Positions 45,101-53,656 are shown, numbered from the stretch's first letter. The stretch: DNA of 64,000 nt from Lysobacterales bacterium (GCA_022844165.1 JALHMH010000023.1:1-64000), one strand, 5' to 3'. Numbers and translations are program-made. Notes: generated by a model from the letters alone, not told the origin.

Positions 45101-45197
45101 CGACGAAGGCCCCGCGTTAGCCGATGGCGGTTATCGCGGTTCGCTGCACAACCCCTGGGGACGATATTGGTATCTGGGCGCCAATCACAGGTTCTAA
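42120..45197 (+). CDS. TonB-dependent outer-membrane receptor
   Basis: A 1025-residue receptor. A short basic lead and signal peptide (to about Ala-Leu-Ala-Gln) precede a TonB-box-like stretch (Asp-Ala-Val-Met-Val-Val-Gly-Ser), the plug with Val-Asn-Leu-Arg-Ser-Leu-Gly-Val-Gly-Asn-Thr-Leu-Val-Leu-Leu-Asn-Gly-Arg-Arg, and a barrel ending in a terminal aromatic (Gly-Ala-Asn-His-Arg-Phe). The plug type is that of large receptors for peptides or carbohydrates. GAGGGAGG upstream of ATG 42120 sets the start. It is probably co-transcribed with the symporter gene, suggesting outer-membrane uptake of a substrate then imported by the symporter; this pairing is inference. Confidence 0.88.
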   Translation: MDTTRRHRGATMRGAIAITLLTAAIQSALAQAPTANAPPGAEAEKTELDAVMVVGSQIKGAATTEALPVLLVDRDQIDLSGALSGDELLREIPQMGDVLFDASNNPQTSNAARGDVNSVNLRSLGVGNTLVLLNGRRLVQHPTSQGTSDTGTVPVQSFNSNSLPVAGLERLEILLDGAAAIYGADAVAGVVNTVLQTEFDGVGVGVQYGTAEGTGMQEYEANVFAGKTFDTGNISLFVNYTDRSALDADDQEFTRSDDLRPLFADDPNFASVAALDGRSSNTPWARLSVGTRPVIRTNGTAVTNTAGAFRVQPTSFGCAGGINYGTGLCLLSGNHNFNSTNREMRYDTRYLTTVRPSVERINTYMTGHRELNDDVEFFGEIGYYRAQSEALQPPVVNLNAIWVPASNYWNPFGPVTFANGSTNPNRLPGLTNVPTTGLPVLLSNYRFVDAGFQTVEVENWQSRFLGGLRGNWRGFDWESALVYSEAEAIDRSPNINRTLLQQQLALSTPDAYNPFSGGCVDTPTFGDCSPSSQAAIDNIGFMLERKSRTTLSMADLRMNRFDLWQNRAGDVGIAFGVEARRETQRDDRDENLDGTIQFTDVVTGVTQQSNVAAVSQNPDTEGSRNVASAYVEFAVPLVAPEMEIPLVYNVNVQLAGRYENYSDFGSVAKPKLAVAWDLAPGYRMRGSFSEGFRAPNLEQTNATQYARLASGIDYVRCEAERRRGVIASFGQCAQTTSALSLLVSGNPLLEPEESKNLSFGFVFQPDFIPPEYGEFTFTVDRWRIEQEQIVGLLGAQTALIVDYLNRVGGGINPLVAREAPTPEDIALFAGTGIAPVGRAISVSDGFINLQPQNVEGIDLAAEWRLRRTRYGNFTVRFNASKLTEFTRDPGDIVNSLFEARAAGTIDPLTPLPDPTQLIGQNGRPEWRASSSFIWSQGPWRAGLTALYMSSFEQAALLGLDGSPYKVDHRLTFNLYGQYEFESGAAVRLGVRDVTDEGPALADGGYRGSLHNPWGRYWYLGANHRF

Positions 45198-45306
45198 AAT
45201 CGCGTTGCGATGGTGAAGTGTCTGCCGCTCTGACCTTCGCAGCGCGCTCAATTTTGGCCGGGTGGCATGGCCGCTCGCCGCAGCAATTGGGCAGAGGCTC
45301 TTCCGT

Positions 45307-46629
45307 ATGACAAATCTGCTGGCGAAGTCCGAACACACAGGCACGGCTGCTTCAATCAGGCCTGGCGCTTGGCGCGTGGCAATCGGTTGCGCGTTGGCGA
45401 TCATGATGGCGGCGCCTGTCGGTGCGGCGAAATTCAAACGAACGAAATGCCCGGATTCGATTCGGGCGGTTGCGGCCTGCCATGAAGCTCGCGATGCACA
45501 GGGCGCGTTTGTACTGGTCGCACAACCGCTGGAATGGAACGGGCGATTGGTCGTGCATGCCCACGGCGGCCCGCGCCTGGATGCGCCCAGGTCCGGCGAT
45601 TCGGCTCAAGATCTCGAGCGCTACGCAGCGATCGTGAGAGCCGGGTATGCATGGGTCGGCAGCACCTATCGGCGTGGCGGTTATGGCGTGCGCATGGCGG
45701 CGGCCGATGTGGAGCGCAGTCGCAGGCTATTTCTGAAGCACTTCGCCAAGCCCCGGCGCGTCCTGCTGCATGGTCAATCGTGGGGCGGGAATATCGCGGC
45801 CAAGCTCGCCGAACTGCATGCGTTGGACAGCAAGGGCCGACCGCGCTACGACGCGGTATTGACGACCAATGGTGTTTTGATGGGTGGCACCAAAGCTTAC
45901 GGATTCCGCGCCGATCTGCGTGTGATCTGGCAGCACTTCTGTGGCAACCACCCCCGACCGGAAGAAAAGCAGTACTCGCTGTGGCAGGGCTTACCGATCG
46001 GCGTGCAGATGTCCCGGGAGGAACTGGATCGACGCATCGAAGACTGCACCGGACTGTCGAGGGCGAATACTCGTTCCCCACAGCAGTCGGAGCGTCTGCG
46101 GCAGATACTGGCGGTCAGCGGCGTTGCCGAACCGCAGTTGGCCAGCCACCTGGCCTGGGCCACGTTCCACTTTCGGGATCTCGTTCGCAAGCGCCTCGAT
46201 GGGCGCAATCCATTCGATAACCGCCGAACCGTTTATCGCGGCTCGACCGACGATAGCGCACTGAACGCTGCGGTACAGCGCTTCGACGCCGATCCCGCGG
46301 CACTCGCCAAACTCGCATACGACGCCGATCTGTCAGGCTTGATCGTACTGCCAACATTGAATGTGCACGCTGCCGGCGATCGGGTCGTTTCGCCAAACGC
46401 GCTCGGAGCCTATGCAGAGACAGTCCAGCATGCCGGGCGGGCCCATCTGTTGGCCCAGGTCCTTACCCGAGAGTCGGACCATAGCCGATTGCGCGACTCA
46501 ACCTACCTGGCCGCACTTCGCGCGATCGAGCACTGGCTCGATACCGGTCGGCGACCGGAGGTTTCAATGGTCATGCAGTTTTGCGAGACCCTGCGCGATT
46601 CCGCCTCGTGCGATTTTGCGTCACCCTGA
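45307..46629 (+). CDS. Exported alpha/beta hydrolase
   Basis: A 440-residue protein with a signal peptide (about residues 24-41) and an alpha/beta hydrolase core: oxyanion His-Ala-His-Gly-Gly (84-88) and nucleophile Gly-Gln-Ser-Trp-Gly-Gly with Ser158. A late His in Ser-Asp-His-Ser-Arg is a candidate catalytic histidine. It shares the exported-hydrolase theme of the protein at 2048 but lacks the C-terminal repeats. It follows the TonB receptor by 109 bases on the same strand. ATG 45307 is preferred for the signal peptide; an ATG 45 bases upstream is also open. Confidence 0.7.
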   Translation: MTNLLAKSEHTGTAASIRPGAWRVAIGCALAIMMAAPVGAAKFKRTKCPDSIRAVAACHEARDAQGAFVLVAQPLEWNGRLVVHAHGGPRLDAPRSGDSAQDLERYAAIVRAGYAWVGSTYRRGGYGVRMAAADVERSRRLFLKHFAKPRRVLLHGQSWGGNIAAKLAELHALDSKGRPRYDAVLTTNGVLMGGTKAYGFRADLRVIWQHFCGNHPRPEEKQYSLWQGLPIGVQMSREELDRRIEDCTGLSRANTRSPQQSERLRQILAVSGVAEPQLASHLAWATFHFRDLVRKRLDGRNPFDNRRTVYRGSTDDSALNAAVQRFDADPAALAKLAYDADLSGLIVLPTLNVHAAGDRVVSPNALGAYAETVQHAGRAHLLAQVLTRESDHSRLRDSTYLAALRAIEHWLDTGRRPEVSMVMQFCETLRDSASCDFASP

Positions 46630-46714
46630 CGGAACCGGCGGCAAGCTCACTACCCGCTGGCCGAGCAGCAGAGAGTCTGGGGCGGCCGGCGTGATCCGTA
46701 GATTGACAATGCCG

Positions 46715-46953
46715 CTAGCGTCCTTGATGAAGCTGGATCTTGTCATTTGAGTCTGTTTCTTAGGAGCGGCTTTGGCTTTTGCAGCCCCTTAAGTTAAGGG
46801 GGTGAGACTCGCCGCTGACACGCCGCAGGCGTGTGCAGAGTCGAACGCCCGGCGGCTGCGCCGCTGGGCCGGAAATGCGAAGCGCGGGTTGTGGCAAGTT
46901 CGGTGTCTGGCGAAGCCAACAATGCTCGGCGGTCTGAGGCGAAGCCTCGCTAG
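46715..46953 (+). repeat. CTAG-bounded structured repeat, copy R5 (full length)
   Basis: CTAG stands at both ends (46715-46718 and 46950-46953). Stems: CCCCTTAA/TTAAGGGG (46785-46792/46794-46801), ACACGCC-GCA-GGCGTGT inside a partly decayed GACTC/GAGTC stem, GCCCGGCGG/CCGCTGGGC, and TGAGGC-GAA-GCCTC. It fills most of the 388-base gap between the hydrolase and the protease gene; the remaining 85 bases on its left and 64 on its right show nothing. Confidence 0.85.
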
Positions 46954-47017
46954 CGTTTCCCTTTACACTTCCCCGCGCCGGCTTGACACTTCGTTCTATT
47001 GCCAGATGGGTTCCCCA

Positions 47018-48202
47018 ATGAACAAACTACCCCTTTGCCTGATCGCCATCGCCGCGGCGCCTGGCGCTTTTGGCCAGTCTGCTTTCAACTTGCGCGACGC
47101 TCTGCGGGGCCCGGCGCCGTCAGCTGCGGCTGTCGAATCGCGTTACATCGATGTCAATTCCTCCGCGCTCCGCGCCGAAGCGAGTTCGCTACGATTGCCG
47201 CTCTTGGATCGCGAGGTGTTGGCCGACCGAACCTCTGCCATGGTTCGCGCAGACGGGCGTCTGAGTTGGCAAGGCGTGGTGGATGGCGATCCCGGGCAGC
47301 AGGTGTCGTTGACCTTCGACGGTGAACATCTGGCCGGGTATGTCAGTGTTGCCGATGGCATTTACGAAATCACGCCTTCGCCCGTGGGCAACGTGCTGAT
47401 GCGCATCGACACCGAGCGCTATCCGCCCTGTGCCGGCGCCGTGCCGGCAGTTGCGATGCCAGATTTCCGCGATAAGGCGCTACGCGGTCCCAAGGGCAAC
47501 GCGAGCGAAATGGATGTGTTGATCGTGTTTTCGCCGGGCACCGTTGCACAGCTGGGCAGTCAGGCAGCCGCACAGACTTTCGCGCAGCAAGCCGTTGATT
47601 CGGCGAATTTGTCGTATACCAACAGCCAGATGAGTGCGCGGATGCGGCTCGTCGGTGTGCGATTCACGACGCGCGTCGATTCTGGTTCCTCGTCGACGGA
47701 CTTGTCCTGGATCCGCAACGATCCTGAAGTGGCGGGCTGGCGCAATGAAGTCGGCGCCGACATGGTCGGCATGATCGCCGAATTCAGCAACGCCTGCGGA
47801 CAAGGGTATCTGATGAGCAATCCGGGCGCCGGATTTGCGCCGAGCGCATATCAGGTCACGGCGCGCAACTGCGCGATCGGTAACCTCACGTATGCGCACG
47901 AGCACGGCCATAACATGGGCATGATGCATAACCCGGAGGCGGGCGGCAGTGGCGCTTATCCGTATGCCTTTGGTCACTACATCAACGGTAACTATCGCAC
48001 GGTGATGAGCTACTCGACATCGTGTCCCGGCGGCTGCACGCGGCGGCCGTATTTTTCCAACCCCAACGTGAGTTTCAGCGGGCAACCCACCGGCATTGCC
48101 GACCAGCGCGACAATGCACGCACTGGCAATCAAACGGCCCCGATCGTTGCGCTATTCCGAGGTCCATTGCCTGACGCCATGTTTGCGTCCGGTTTCGAGT
48201 AG
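47018..48202 (+). CDS. Secreted metzincin zinc protease with C-terminal GFE tail
   Basis: A 394-residue exported protease. After a signal peptide (1-19) comes a propeptide-like region, then the metzincin zinc motif His294-Glu-x-x-His298-x-x-Gly-x-x-His304 and a Met-turn (Val-Met330-Ser-Tyr-Ser), as in reprolysin/M12B-type enzymes. Cysteines 260 and 284 and those near 336-340 suggest disulfides. The C-terminus reads Asp-Ala-Met-Phe-Ala-Ser-Gly-Phe-Glu, a tail I have seen at the end of many exported proteins of this bacterial group. ATG 47018 starts the signal peptide; upstream open frame is repeat sequence. Confidence 0.82.
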   Translation: MNKLPLCLIAIAAAPGAFGQSAFNLRDALRGPAPSAAAVESRYIDVNSSALRAEASSLRLPLLDREVLADRTSAMVRADGRLSWQGVVDGDPGQQVSLTFDGEHLAGYVSVADGIYEITPSPVGNVLMRIDTERYPPCAGAVPAVAMPDFRDKALRGPKGNASEMDVLIVFSPGTVAQLGSQAAAQTFAQQAVDSANLSYTNSQMSARMRLVGVRFTTRVDSGSSSTDLSWIRNDPEVAGWRNEVGADMVGMIAEFSNACGQGYLMSNPGAGFAPSAYQVTARNCAIGNLTYAHEHGHNMGMMHNPEAGGSGAYPYAFGHYINGNYRTVMSYSTSCPGGCTRRPYFSNPNVSFSGQPTGIADQRDNARTGNQTAPIVALFRGPLPDAMFASGFE

Positions 48203-48314
48203 TCGTTGCGGGAGACGGGAGACGTTGTGCCCGTGAGCCAACGGCAACGCGCTACCAAGCCACCCGCTTTTGGCGAGGCCTGTGCCCCGCAATGGCTGTT
48301 GCCGATAGCGCCGG

Positions 48315-48423
48315 CTGGAGTCCTTGATGAAGCTGGATCTTGTCATTTGAGTCGCGGGTTGTGGCAAGTTCGGTGTCTGGCGAAGCCAGCAATGCTCGGC
48401 GGTCTGAGGCGAAGCCTCGTTAG
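48315..48423 (+). repeat. CTAG-type structured repeat, copy R6 (internal deletion)
   Basis: The head (from CTGG 48315, TCCTTGATGAAGCTGGATC) is joined directly to the tail (CGCGGGTTGTGGCAAG onward), so the G-rich stem and both central hairpins are gone. The head is nearly identical to that of R5. The tail ends TTAG at 48420-48423, which is the complement of the trpS stop codon. Confidence 0.8.
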
Positions 48424-49745
48424 GAATCGATCAATGCCACACGAGCTGCTTCGATCGCCGCCCGGTTCGGCGCGGCGTCGATCAGAGCTTGTAACTCCGG
48501 CGCCATCTCGCCCTTGAGAAACCCGGCTATCGCCGCACCAGCATCGCGCGCCTCCGCATAAGCCGGTCCTACAAGCAACACTTCGCCATCGGCGTCTTGC
48601 AGTTTGAAGAAGAACTGCGCGCCCTCCTTGTACTGCACGATGCGCGGACCTTTGGCTTTTTTGTCCGACCTCTTGCCGCTGTTGTGCGTTGCCGTCAGAG
48701 GCCGCAAACCGACGGCATCGCGCATTCTCTTGAGCAGCTCTTGCGCACGAGGACGCAAGCTCATCGCTCCGCGCTGCAAGATCGCCTCGATCGCTTCTGG
48801 CGCTGCCATCAGCGCATCGAAGCGTGCGCGCGCTGGAGCGATTTCCTGATCGATACGCTCGAAGACACGCTGTTTGGCTTCGCCCCAGGCGATGCCCGCG
48901 GCGTATGCGGCGCGCATCGCCGCTGTTTCATCGGCACTCGCGAAGGCCTGGTAGAGCGCGAACAGCGAGGAGCTTTCCGGATCCTTGGCTTCGCCCGGCA
49001 GCTGGCTGTTGGTGACGATCGCGAAGATGGCTTCTCTGAGCGCCTTTGGACTGGCGAACAACGGGATGACGTTATCGTAGCTCTTGCTCATCTTGCGCCC
49101 ATCGGTACCGGGCAAAGTCGCCGTGGTTTCGTCGATTTGCGCTTCTGGCAAAGTCAAGATCTCGCCGTAACGATGGTTGAAACGCTGGGCGAGGTCGCGC
49201 GCGATTTCGATGTGCTGAATTTGATCTTTGCCGACCGGCACACGATGTGCGTTGAACAACAATATGTCGGCGGCCATCAGCACCGGATACAGGTACAAAC
49301 CCATTTCGATTCCGGCATCTTCGTCGTCGCCGCGTTCGCAGTTCTGATCGACCGCCGCCTTGTACGCATGCGCCCGATTGAGCAGACCCTTAGGCGCCAC
49401 GCATGCCAGCAGCCACGTCAACTCGGTGACTTCGGGAATGTCGGACTGTCGATAAAAGTGTGCGACGTCAGGATCCAGACCCAGCGCCAGCCAACTGGCG
49501 GCCACTTCCAGCGTAGAGCGATGCACGCGGGTCGGATCGGCGCTGCCGGCCAGGGCATGATAGTCAGCGAGAAAGTAGAACGATTCGACGTTCGGCAGCC
49601 GGCTGCTCAGAATCGCTGGACGAATCGCACCAACATAGTTGCCCAGATGCGGCGTGCCCGTGGGCTTGATGCCGGTGAGAACGCGGTCGATTGACGATGA
49701 GCGAAGCTCACGATGCGCAACGATCTGAGGCGAAGGCTCGCTCAT
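48420..49745 (-). CDS. trpS: Tryptophanyl-tRNA synthetase with C-terminal extension
   Basis: A 441-residue class I synthetase that charges tRNA-Trp. The HIGH-like motif is His33-Leu-Gly-Asn and the second motif is Lys-Met-Ser-Lys-Ser at 218-222. Common bacterial TrpRS has about 330-340 residues; here about 100 more follow, including Gln-Tyr-Lys-Glu-Gly-Ala-Gln-Phe-Phe-Phe-Lys-Leu, an extension I associate with Lysobacterales. ATG 49745 is chosen; the open frame upstream runs through the tRNA gene. The stop lies on the edge of the R6 repeat. Confidence 0.92.
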   Translation of the reverse strand: MSEPSPQIVAHRELRSSSIDRVLTGIKPTGTPHLGNYVGAIRPAILSSRLPNVESFYFLADYHALAGSADPTRVHRSTLEVAASWLALGLDPDVAHFYRQSDIPEVTELTWLLACVAPKGLLNRAHAYKAAVDQNCERGDDEDAGIEMGLYLYPVLMAADILLFNAHRVPVGKDQIQHIEIARDLAQRFNHRYGEILTLPEAQIDETTATLPGTDGRKMSKSYDNVIPLFASPKALREAIFAIVTNSQLPGEAKDPESSSLFALYQAFASADETAAMRAAYAAGIAWGEAKQRVFERIDQEIAPARARFDALMAAPEAIEAILQRGAMSLRPRAQELLKRMRDAVGLRPLTATHNSGKRSDKKAKGPRIVQYKEGAQFFFKLQDADGEVLLVGPAYAEARDAGAAIAGFLKGEMAPELQALIDAAPNRAAIEAARVALIDS

Positions 49746-49807
49746 GATGATTCGATCCTGATGGCCGAAGCTGCCGAGGGCCTTTCCAGCATGAGAGCAG
49801 GGAAGAC

Positions 49808-49883
<76 letters not shown>

Positions 49884-49974
49884 AAAGGAACCCCCGAAGA
49901 GGGTCGCGAAGTTTAGGCAACTGCGCTGCGCGGGGCAAGCTGCGCGCTTGAGCATTCACTCGTTCGCTTCAGCT

Positions 49975-51231
49975 TCAGTTGCGTACGTGATAGTCGCCTT
50001 CCACCACCCATTGGTAGCTCGTGAGCTCGCGAAGGCCCATCGGCCCGCGTGCGTGAAGTCGCTGTGTGCTGACGGCGACTTCGGCACCGAGCCCCATCTC
50101 GCCGCCGTCGGTGAACCGCGTGCTCGCGTTCCAATACACGGCAGCGGAGTCGACCTGCGACAAGAAATACGCCGCAAGTTCGCGATCGGCCGTCAAAATG
50201 CCGTCGGAATGACCCGTGGAGTGTGTGTCGATAAAGCTCACCGCGGCCTGCGGGGAATCGACGACGGCAATACCGAGCGTTAACGACAGCCACTCGGTAT
50301 CGAAGTCCTCCGGCCCGGCAGCGGTCACACCCGTAGCGCCCGCAACCAACGGCCACGCGCGCGGATCGCATCGGAACTGGACACTGTCCTCCGCCAATCG
50401 CGCCACAATGGCCGGGACCCATTTTGCAGCCGCTTCGCGTTGCACGAGGACCGTATCGAGTGCGTTGCACACCGTCGGGCGTTGCACTTTAGCGTTCTGG
50501 ATCACCCGCAAACCGGCGTCCAGATCCGCATCTGCCGCCACATACAAATGACAAATACCGATGCCACCGGTAATCACCGGAATGCGGCTTTCACGCCGAC
50601 AGAACGTATGCAGCCCAGCGCCGCCGCGCGGAATGATGAGGTCGATACAATCGTCGCAGCGCAATAGGGCGAGCGTGTCGTCGCGGTCGGTCGAGTCGAT
50701 CAGTCCGATCGCATCGATCGGTAGCGCCACGGCGCTTAACGCTGCGCGAATGGCGGCTGCGAACGCACGATTGCTGTGTTGCGCCTCTTTGCCGCCGCGA
50801 AGCACGGCGGCATTGCCGGACTTGATCGCCAGCGCCGCGATGTCGATCGCCACGTTCGGCCGCGATTCGAAAATGACGCCGAGCACACCCAGTGGCACGC
50901 GCCGTTTGTGCAGGCGCAATCCATCGTTGCGCTCAAACGCATCGAAGCGTTCGCCCAGCGGGTCGTCCAAGGCTGCAATGTGCAACACATCGCGCGCGAT
51001 GCCAGCCAGGCGCGCGAGGTTGAGGCTTAGCCGATCGATCATGGCGGCCGCCAGTCCTGCCGTTTGTGCGGCCTCGATATCGAGCGCATTTGCCGCGAGT
51101 ATTGCCGGCTGTTGCGCGTCGATCTTTGCGGCGAGCGCGCGCAAGAATCGATCGCGCTGCTCGCTGCTGGTGAGCTTGAGGCGTTTTGCCGCGTCCCGCG
51201 CAGCGGCGGCGATAGTGCGTACGTCGCTCAT
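49975..51231 (-). CDS. proA: Gamma-glutamyl phosphate reductase
   Basis: A 418-residue enzyme, the normal ProA length. It reduces glutamyl-5-phosphate to glutamate semialdehyde with NADPH, the second step of proline synthesis. The active-site Cys255 sits in Thr-Val-Cys-Asn-Ala-Leu-Asp-Thr-Val-Leu. Other family blocks are Gly-Val-Ile-Phe-Glu-Ser-Arg-Pro-Asn-Val and Gly-Asn-Ala-Ala-Val-Leu-Arg-Gly-Gly-Lys-Glu-Ala. The ATG overlaps the proB stop (ATGA). Confidence 0.95.
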   Translation of the reverse strand: MSDVRTIAAAARDAAKRLKLTSSEQRDRFLRALAAKIDAQQPAILAANALDIEAAQTAGLAAAMIDRLSLNLARLAGIARDVLHIAALDDPLGERFDAFERNDGLRLHKRRVPLGVLGVIFESRPNVAIDIAALAIKSGNAAVLRGGKEAQHSNRAFAAAIRAALSAVALPIDAIGLIDSTDRDDTLALLRCDDCIDLIIPRGGAGLHTFCRRESRIPVITGGIGICHLYVAADADLDAGLRVIQNAKVQRPTVCNALDTVLVQREAAAKWVPAIVARLAEDSVQFRCDPRAWPLVAGATGVTAAGPEDFDTEWLSLTLGIAVVDSPQAAVSFIDTHSTGHSDGILTADRELAAYFLSQVDSAAVYWNASTRFTDGGEMGLGAEVAVSTQRLHARGPMGLRELTSYQWVVEGDYHVRN

Positions 51232-52319
51232 AACAACACCAGATCGTCGCGGTGAATGAACTCGGCGCCAAAATCGTAACCGAGCGTGGATTCGATGTCC
51301 GCAGAGCGGCGTCCGGCGATTCGCTGCAAATCCTGCGCGTCGTAGTTGGCCAGCCCGCGCGCAATCGTACGCCCATCGAGCGCAAGCACGTTCACTGTGT
51401 CGCCCCGATCGAACTCGCCATTCACTGTTTTCACGCCGACGGTCAGCAGACTCTTCCCGGCCGCGAGCGCCGCTTCCGCGCCGCCATCGATCACCGCGCC
51501 AACGCCGGTACGCAAACCTCCGAGGATGTAACGTTTGCGGGCATCGCGCGGCGGCGACAAGGCGACGAAACGTGTCGCACGTCCTTCGCCAGCGATCAAT
51601 CGTGGAATCAATGCCGGATCGGCGCCATTGGCGATCACTACCTCAGTGCCTGCCCGCCGCGCGATGTCGGCGGCCCGCAGTTTAGTCAGCATACCGCCCG
51701 TTCCAAGCGCGCCGCTCTTGCCGCCAGCGCTTTTCCAGACAGCGTCCGGGATCTCGCCGCTGTCGATGCGCGGCAGTAGCAGCGCATCGCCGTGTGCGCG
51801 AGGATCCTTGTCGAACAATCCATCCTGGTCGGTCATCAACAGCAGCAGCTGCGCATCAACCAGGCCTGCCACCAATGCCGACAACTGATCGTTGTCGCCG
51901 ACACGGATTTCTTCGGTCGCGACCGTGTCGTTTTCATTGACGATCGGCAGCACACGATGCTGAAACAGGGCGTCGAAGGTATGCCGCGCGTTCAAATAGC
52001 TGCGCCGCCGTTCGAGGTCCGTGCGTGTCAACAGCACCTGGGCGACGCGCTGCGTATAGTGACCAAAGAGCTCCGCGTACAGCGCCATCAACTGCGGCTG
52101 GCCGATGGCCGCGAGCATTTGTTTGGCCGCCACCGTGTGCCGCTCGGCATCGCCGAGCATGCGCCGCCCTGCGGCCACCGCACCGGAGCTGACCAAGACG
52201 ACGTCATGCCCGGCACCGATCAATGCCGACAAAGTCCGCGCGTACTCAATCAGCCGCGGCGCATGCAGTGCGCCGCCTTGTGTCACCGTGGACGAGCCGA
52301 GTTTGATGACAATGCGCAT
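51228..52319 (-). CDS. proB: Glutamate 5-kinase with PUA domain
   Basis: A 363-residue kinase for the first committed step of proline synthesis, normally feedback-inhibited by proline. The amino-acid kinase domain begins Val-Ile-Lys-Leu-Gly-Ser-Ser-Thr-Val-Thr and has Asn-Glu-Asn-Asp-Thr-Val near residue 135. A C-terminal PUA domain (about 275-355, with Arg-Gly-Leu-Ala-Asn-Tyr) follows, as in E. coli ProB. It is the first gene of the proBA pair. The 137-base stretch upstream to the R7 repeat shows no clear promoter. Confidence 0.95.
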   Translation of the reverse strand: MRIVIKLGSSTVTQGGALHAPRLIEYARTLSALIGAGHDVVLVSSGAVAAGRRMLGDAERHTVAAKQMLAAIGQPQLMALYAELFGHYTQRVAQVLLTRTDLERRRSYLNARHTFDALFQHRVLPIVNENDTVATEEIRVGDNDQLSALVAGLVDAQLLLLMTDQDGLFDKDPRAHGDALLLPRIDSGEIPDAVWKSAGGKSGALGTGGMLTKLRAADIARRAGTEVVIANGADPALIPRLIAGEGRATRFVALSPPRDARKRYILGGLRTGVGAVIDGGAEAALAAGKSLLTVGVKTVNGEFDRGDTVNVLALDGRTIARGLANYDAQDLQRIAGRRSADIESTLGYDFGAEFIHRDDLVLL

Positions 52320-52456
52320 AACACTGAATTCGACGAAGACGCGTTAAAACTAGGCTAAGCGGTTAGAGGACGCAAAGCGCGTGCCCGCATATCGCCTCCG
52401 CCACGGCCGAAATCAACCGCGGGCGAACCCAAGAATGTCCCAGACCCTGCGCTCTA

Positions 52457-52641
52457 CTAGAGTCCTTGACTGAGCGGGATCTTGCCATTTGAGTGGACTT
52501 TTCTTCGAAGCGGCTTTGGCTGTTGAAGCCCCCTTGAGTGCAAGGGGGCGATTGAGCGCGTAGCGCTCAATGGGGGTTTTGGCAAGTACGGTGTCTGGCG
52601 AAGCCAACAATGCTCGGCGGTCTGAGGCGAAGCCTCGCTGG
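52457..52641 (+). repeat. CTAG-type structured repeat, copy R7 (swapped hairpin)
   Basis: CTAG opens the copy (52457-52460) and CTGG closes it (52638-52641). The first stem is CCCCCTTG/CAAGGGGG (52529-52536/52541-52548). The two central hairpins of other copies are replaced by one different hairpin, ATTGAGCGC-GTA-GCGCTCAAT at 52550-52570, after which the common tail resumes. The remaining 85 bases to the GDPD gene show only its ribosome binding site. Confidence 0.82.
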
Positions 52642-52726
52642 TCATTGGCCGCGCACCTGAGCGATGTCCTCAGGTCACATCGAATGGAACGTGGCTATCA
52701 ATGATCCCGCCTTAGAAGGACTCTTC

Positions 52727-53656
52727 ATGCGCGTTGCGACAATACTCTGGCGTTCGCTGCTCATACTGATTGCGGTCTATGTGATCGTGTATCTGGTCAA
52801 TTTGCCCTTCGCGAGTGCGACGCCCTCGCCGCATTTCGATGTTATTGCCCATCGCGGTGTGCACCACACCTTCTCGACCGAGAACCTCAGCAACCAAACT
52901 TGCACGGCAAAGCGCATCTTTCCGCCAACGCACGACTACATCGAAAACACCTTGCCATCGATGCGCGCTGCGTTCGACGCCGGCGCCACGCGAATCGAGA
53001 TCGACGTGCATCGTACCGCCGACGACGATCTGGTCGTGTTTCACGACTGGACGCTCGACTGCCGCACCGAAGGCCAGGGCGAAACACGGCGACAAACGCT
53101 GGCGGCGCTCCAGTCACTGGATGTGGGTTTCGGCTACTCGGCCGATGGCGGCCAGAGCTTTCCGCTTCGTGGCAAAGGTGTGGGCGCGATGCCGAGCCTG
53201 CGTCAGGTGCTCGCTGCGTTTCCTGACGGCCATTTCGTGATTGACCAAAAAGACCGCGACGCCGCAACGACTGCGCTGATCACAGCGCAATTGAGCGAAC
53301 AAGCCGCTGCAGAGCGCGTGTGCCTGCACGCCAGGCCGGAGCGAATTTCGCAGTACCTCGGCGCTCAGCCCACGGGCTGCACGTTCGCGAGCAGGCTTGC
53401 GATCAAGACCTGTTTGTTGGAGTACCTCGAAGTGGGCTGGATGGGCAATGTGCCTATCAGCTGCCGCAATCAGCGACTTGTCGTACCGGCCGGAGGGTTG
53501 TCGCGACTGTTATGGGGTTGGCCCTGCACTTTTGTATCGCGTTTGCAGGCGCACGGTACCCGTGTCCATGTTTTTGTACCCGATGCACGCACCGCCGCAC
53601 ACTGGCGAGACCTGGGTTTCGATGGCATCTGGACAGATCGAGTCGAACTTCGATGA
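52727..53656 (+). CDS. Glycerophosphodiester phosphodiesterase-family protein
   Basis: A 309-residue protein with an N-terminal membrane anchor or uncleaved signal (about 5-28). The GDPD core starts with Ala-His42-Arg43-Gly44, followed by Glu-Asn-Thr and Glu-Ile-Asp-Val-His-Arg-Thr-Ala-Asp with a following Val-Val-Phe-His-Asp, all catalytic or metal positions of the family. It should cleave glycerophosphodiesters to glycerol-3-phosphate in the periplasm. A cysteine-containing insert after His-Arg-Gly is longer than usual. GAAGGA lies 7 bases before ATG 52727. Confidence 0.82.
   Translation: MRVATILWRSLLILIAVYVIVYLVNLPFASATPSPHFDVIAHRGVHHTFSTENLSNQTCTAKRIFPPTHDYIENTLPSMRAAFDAGATRIEIDVHRTADDDLVVFHDWTLDCRTEGQGETRRQTLAALQSLDVGFGYSADGGQSFPLRGKGVGAMPSLRQVLAAFPDGHFVIDQKDRDAATTALITAQLSEQAAAERVCLHARPERISQYLGAQPTGCTFASRLAIKTCLLEYLEVGWMGNVPISCRNQRLVVPAGGLSRLLWGWPCTFVSRLQAHGTRVHVFVPDARTAAHWRDLGFDGIWTDRVELR

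Noticed and set aside
46802..47017. Possible N-terminal extension of the metzincin protease
   Set aside because: The upstream in-frame part is translation of the R5 repeat; the signal peptide begins at 47018.
48597..49694. A 365-residue open frame on the plus strand
   Set aside because: It lies entirely opposite trpS and has no recognisable features.
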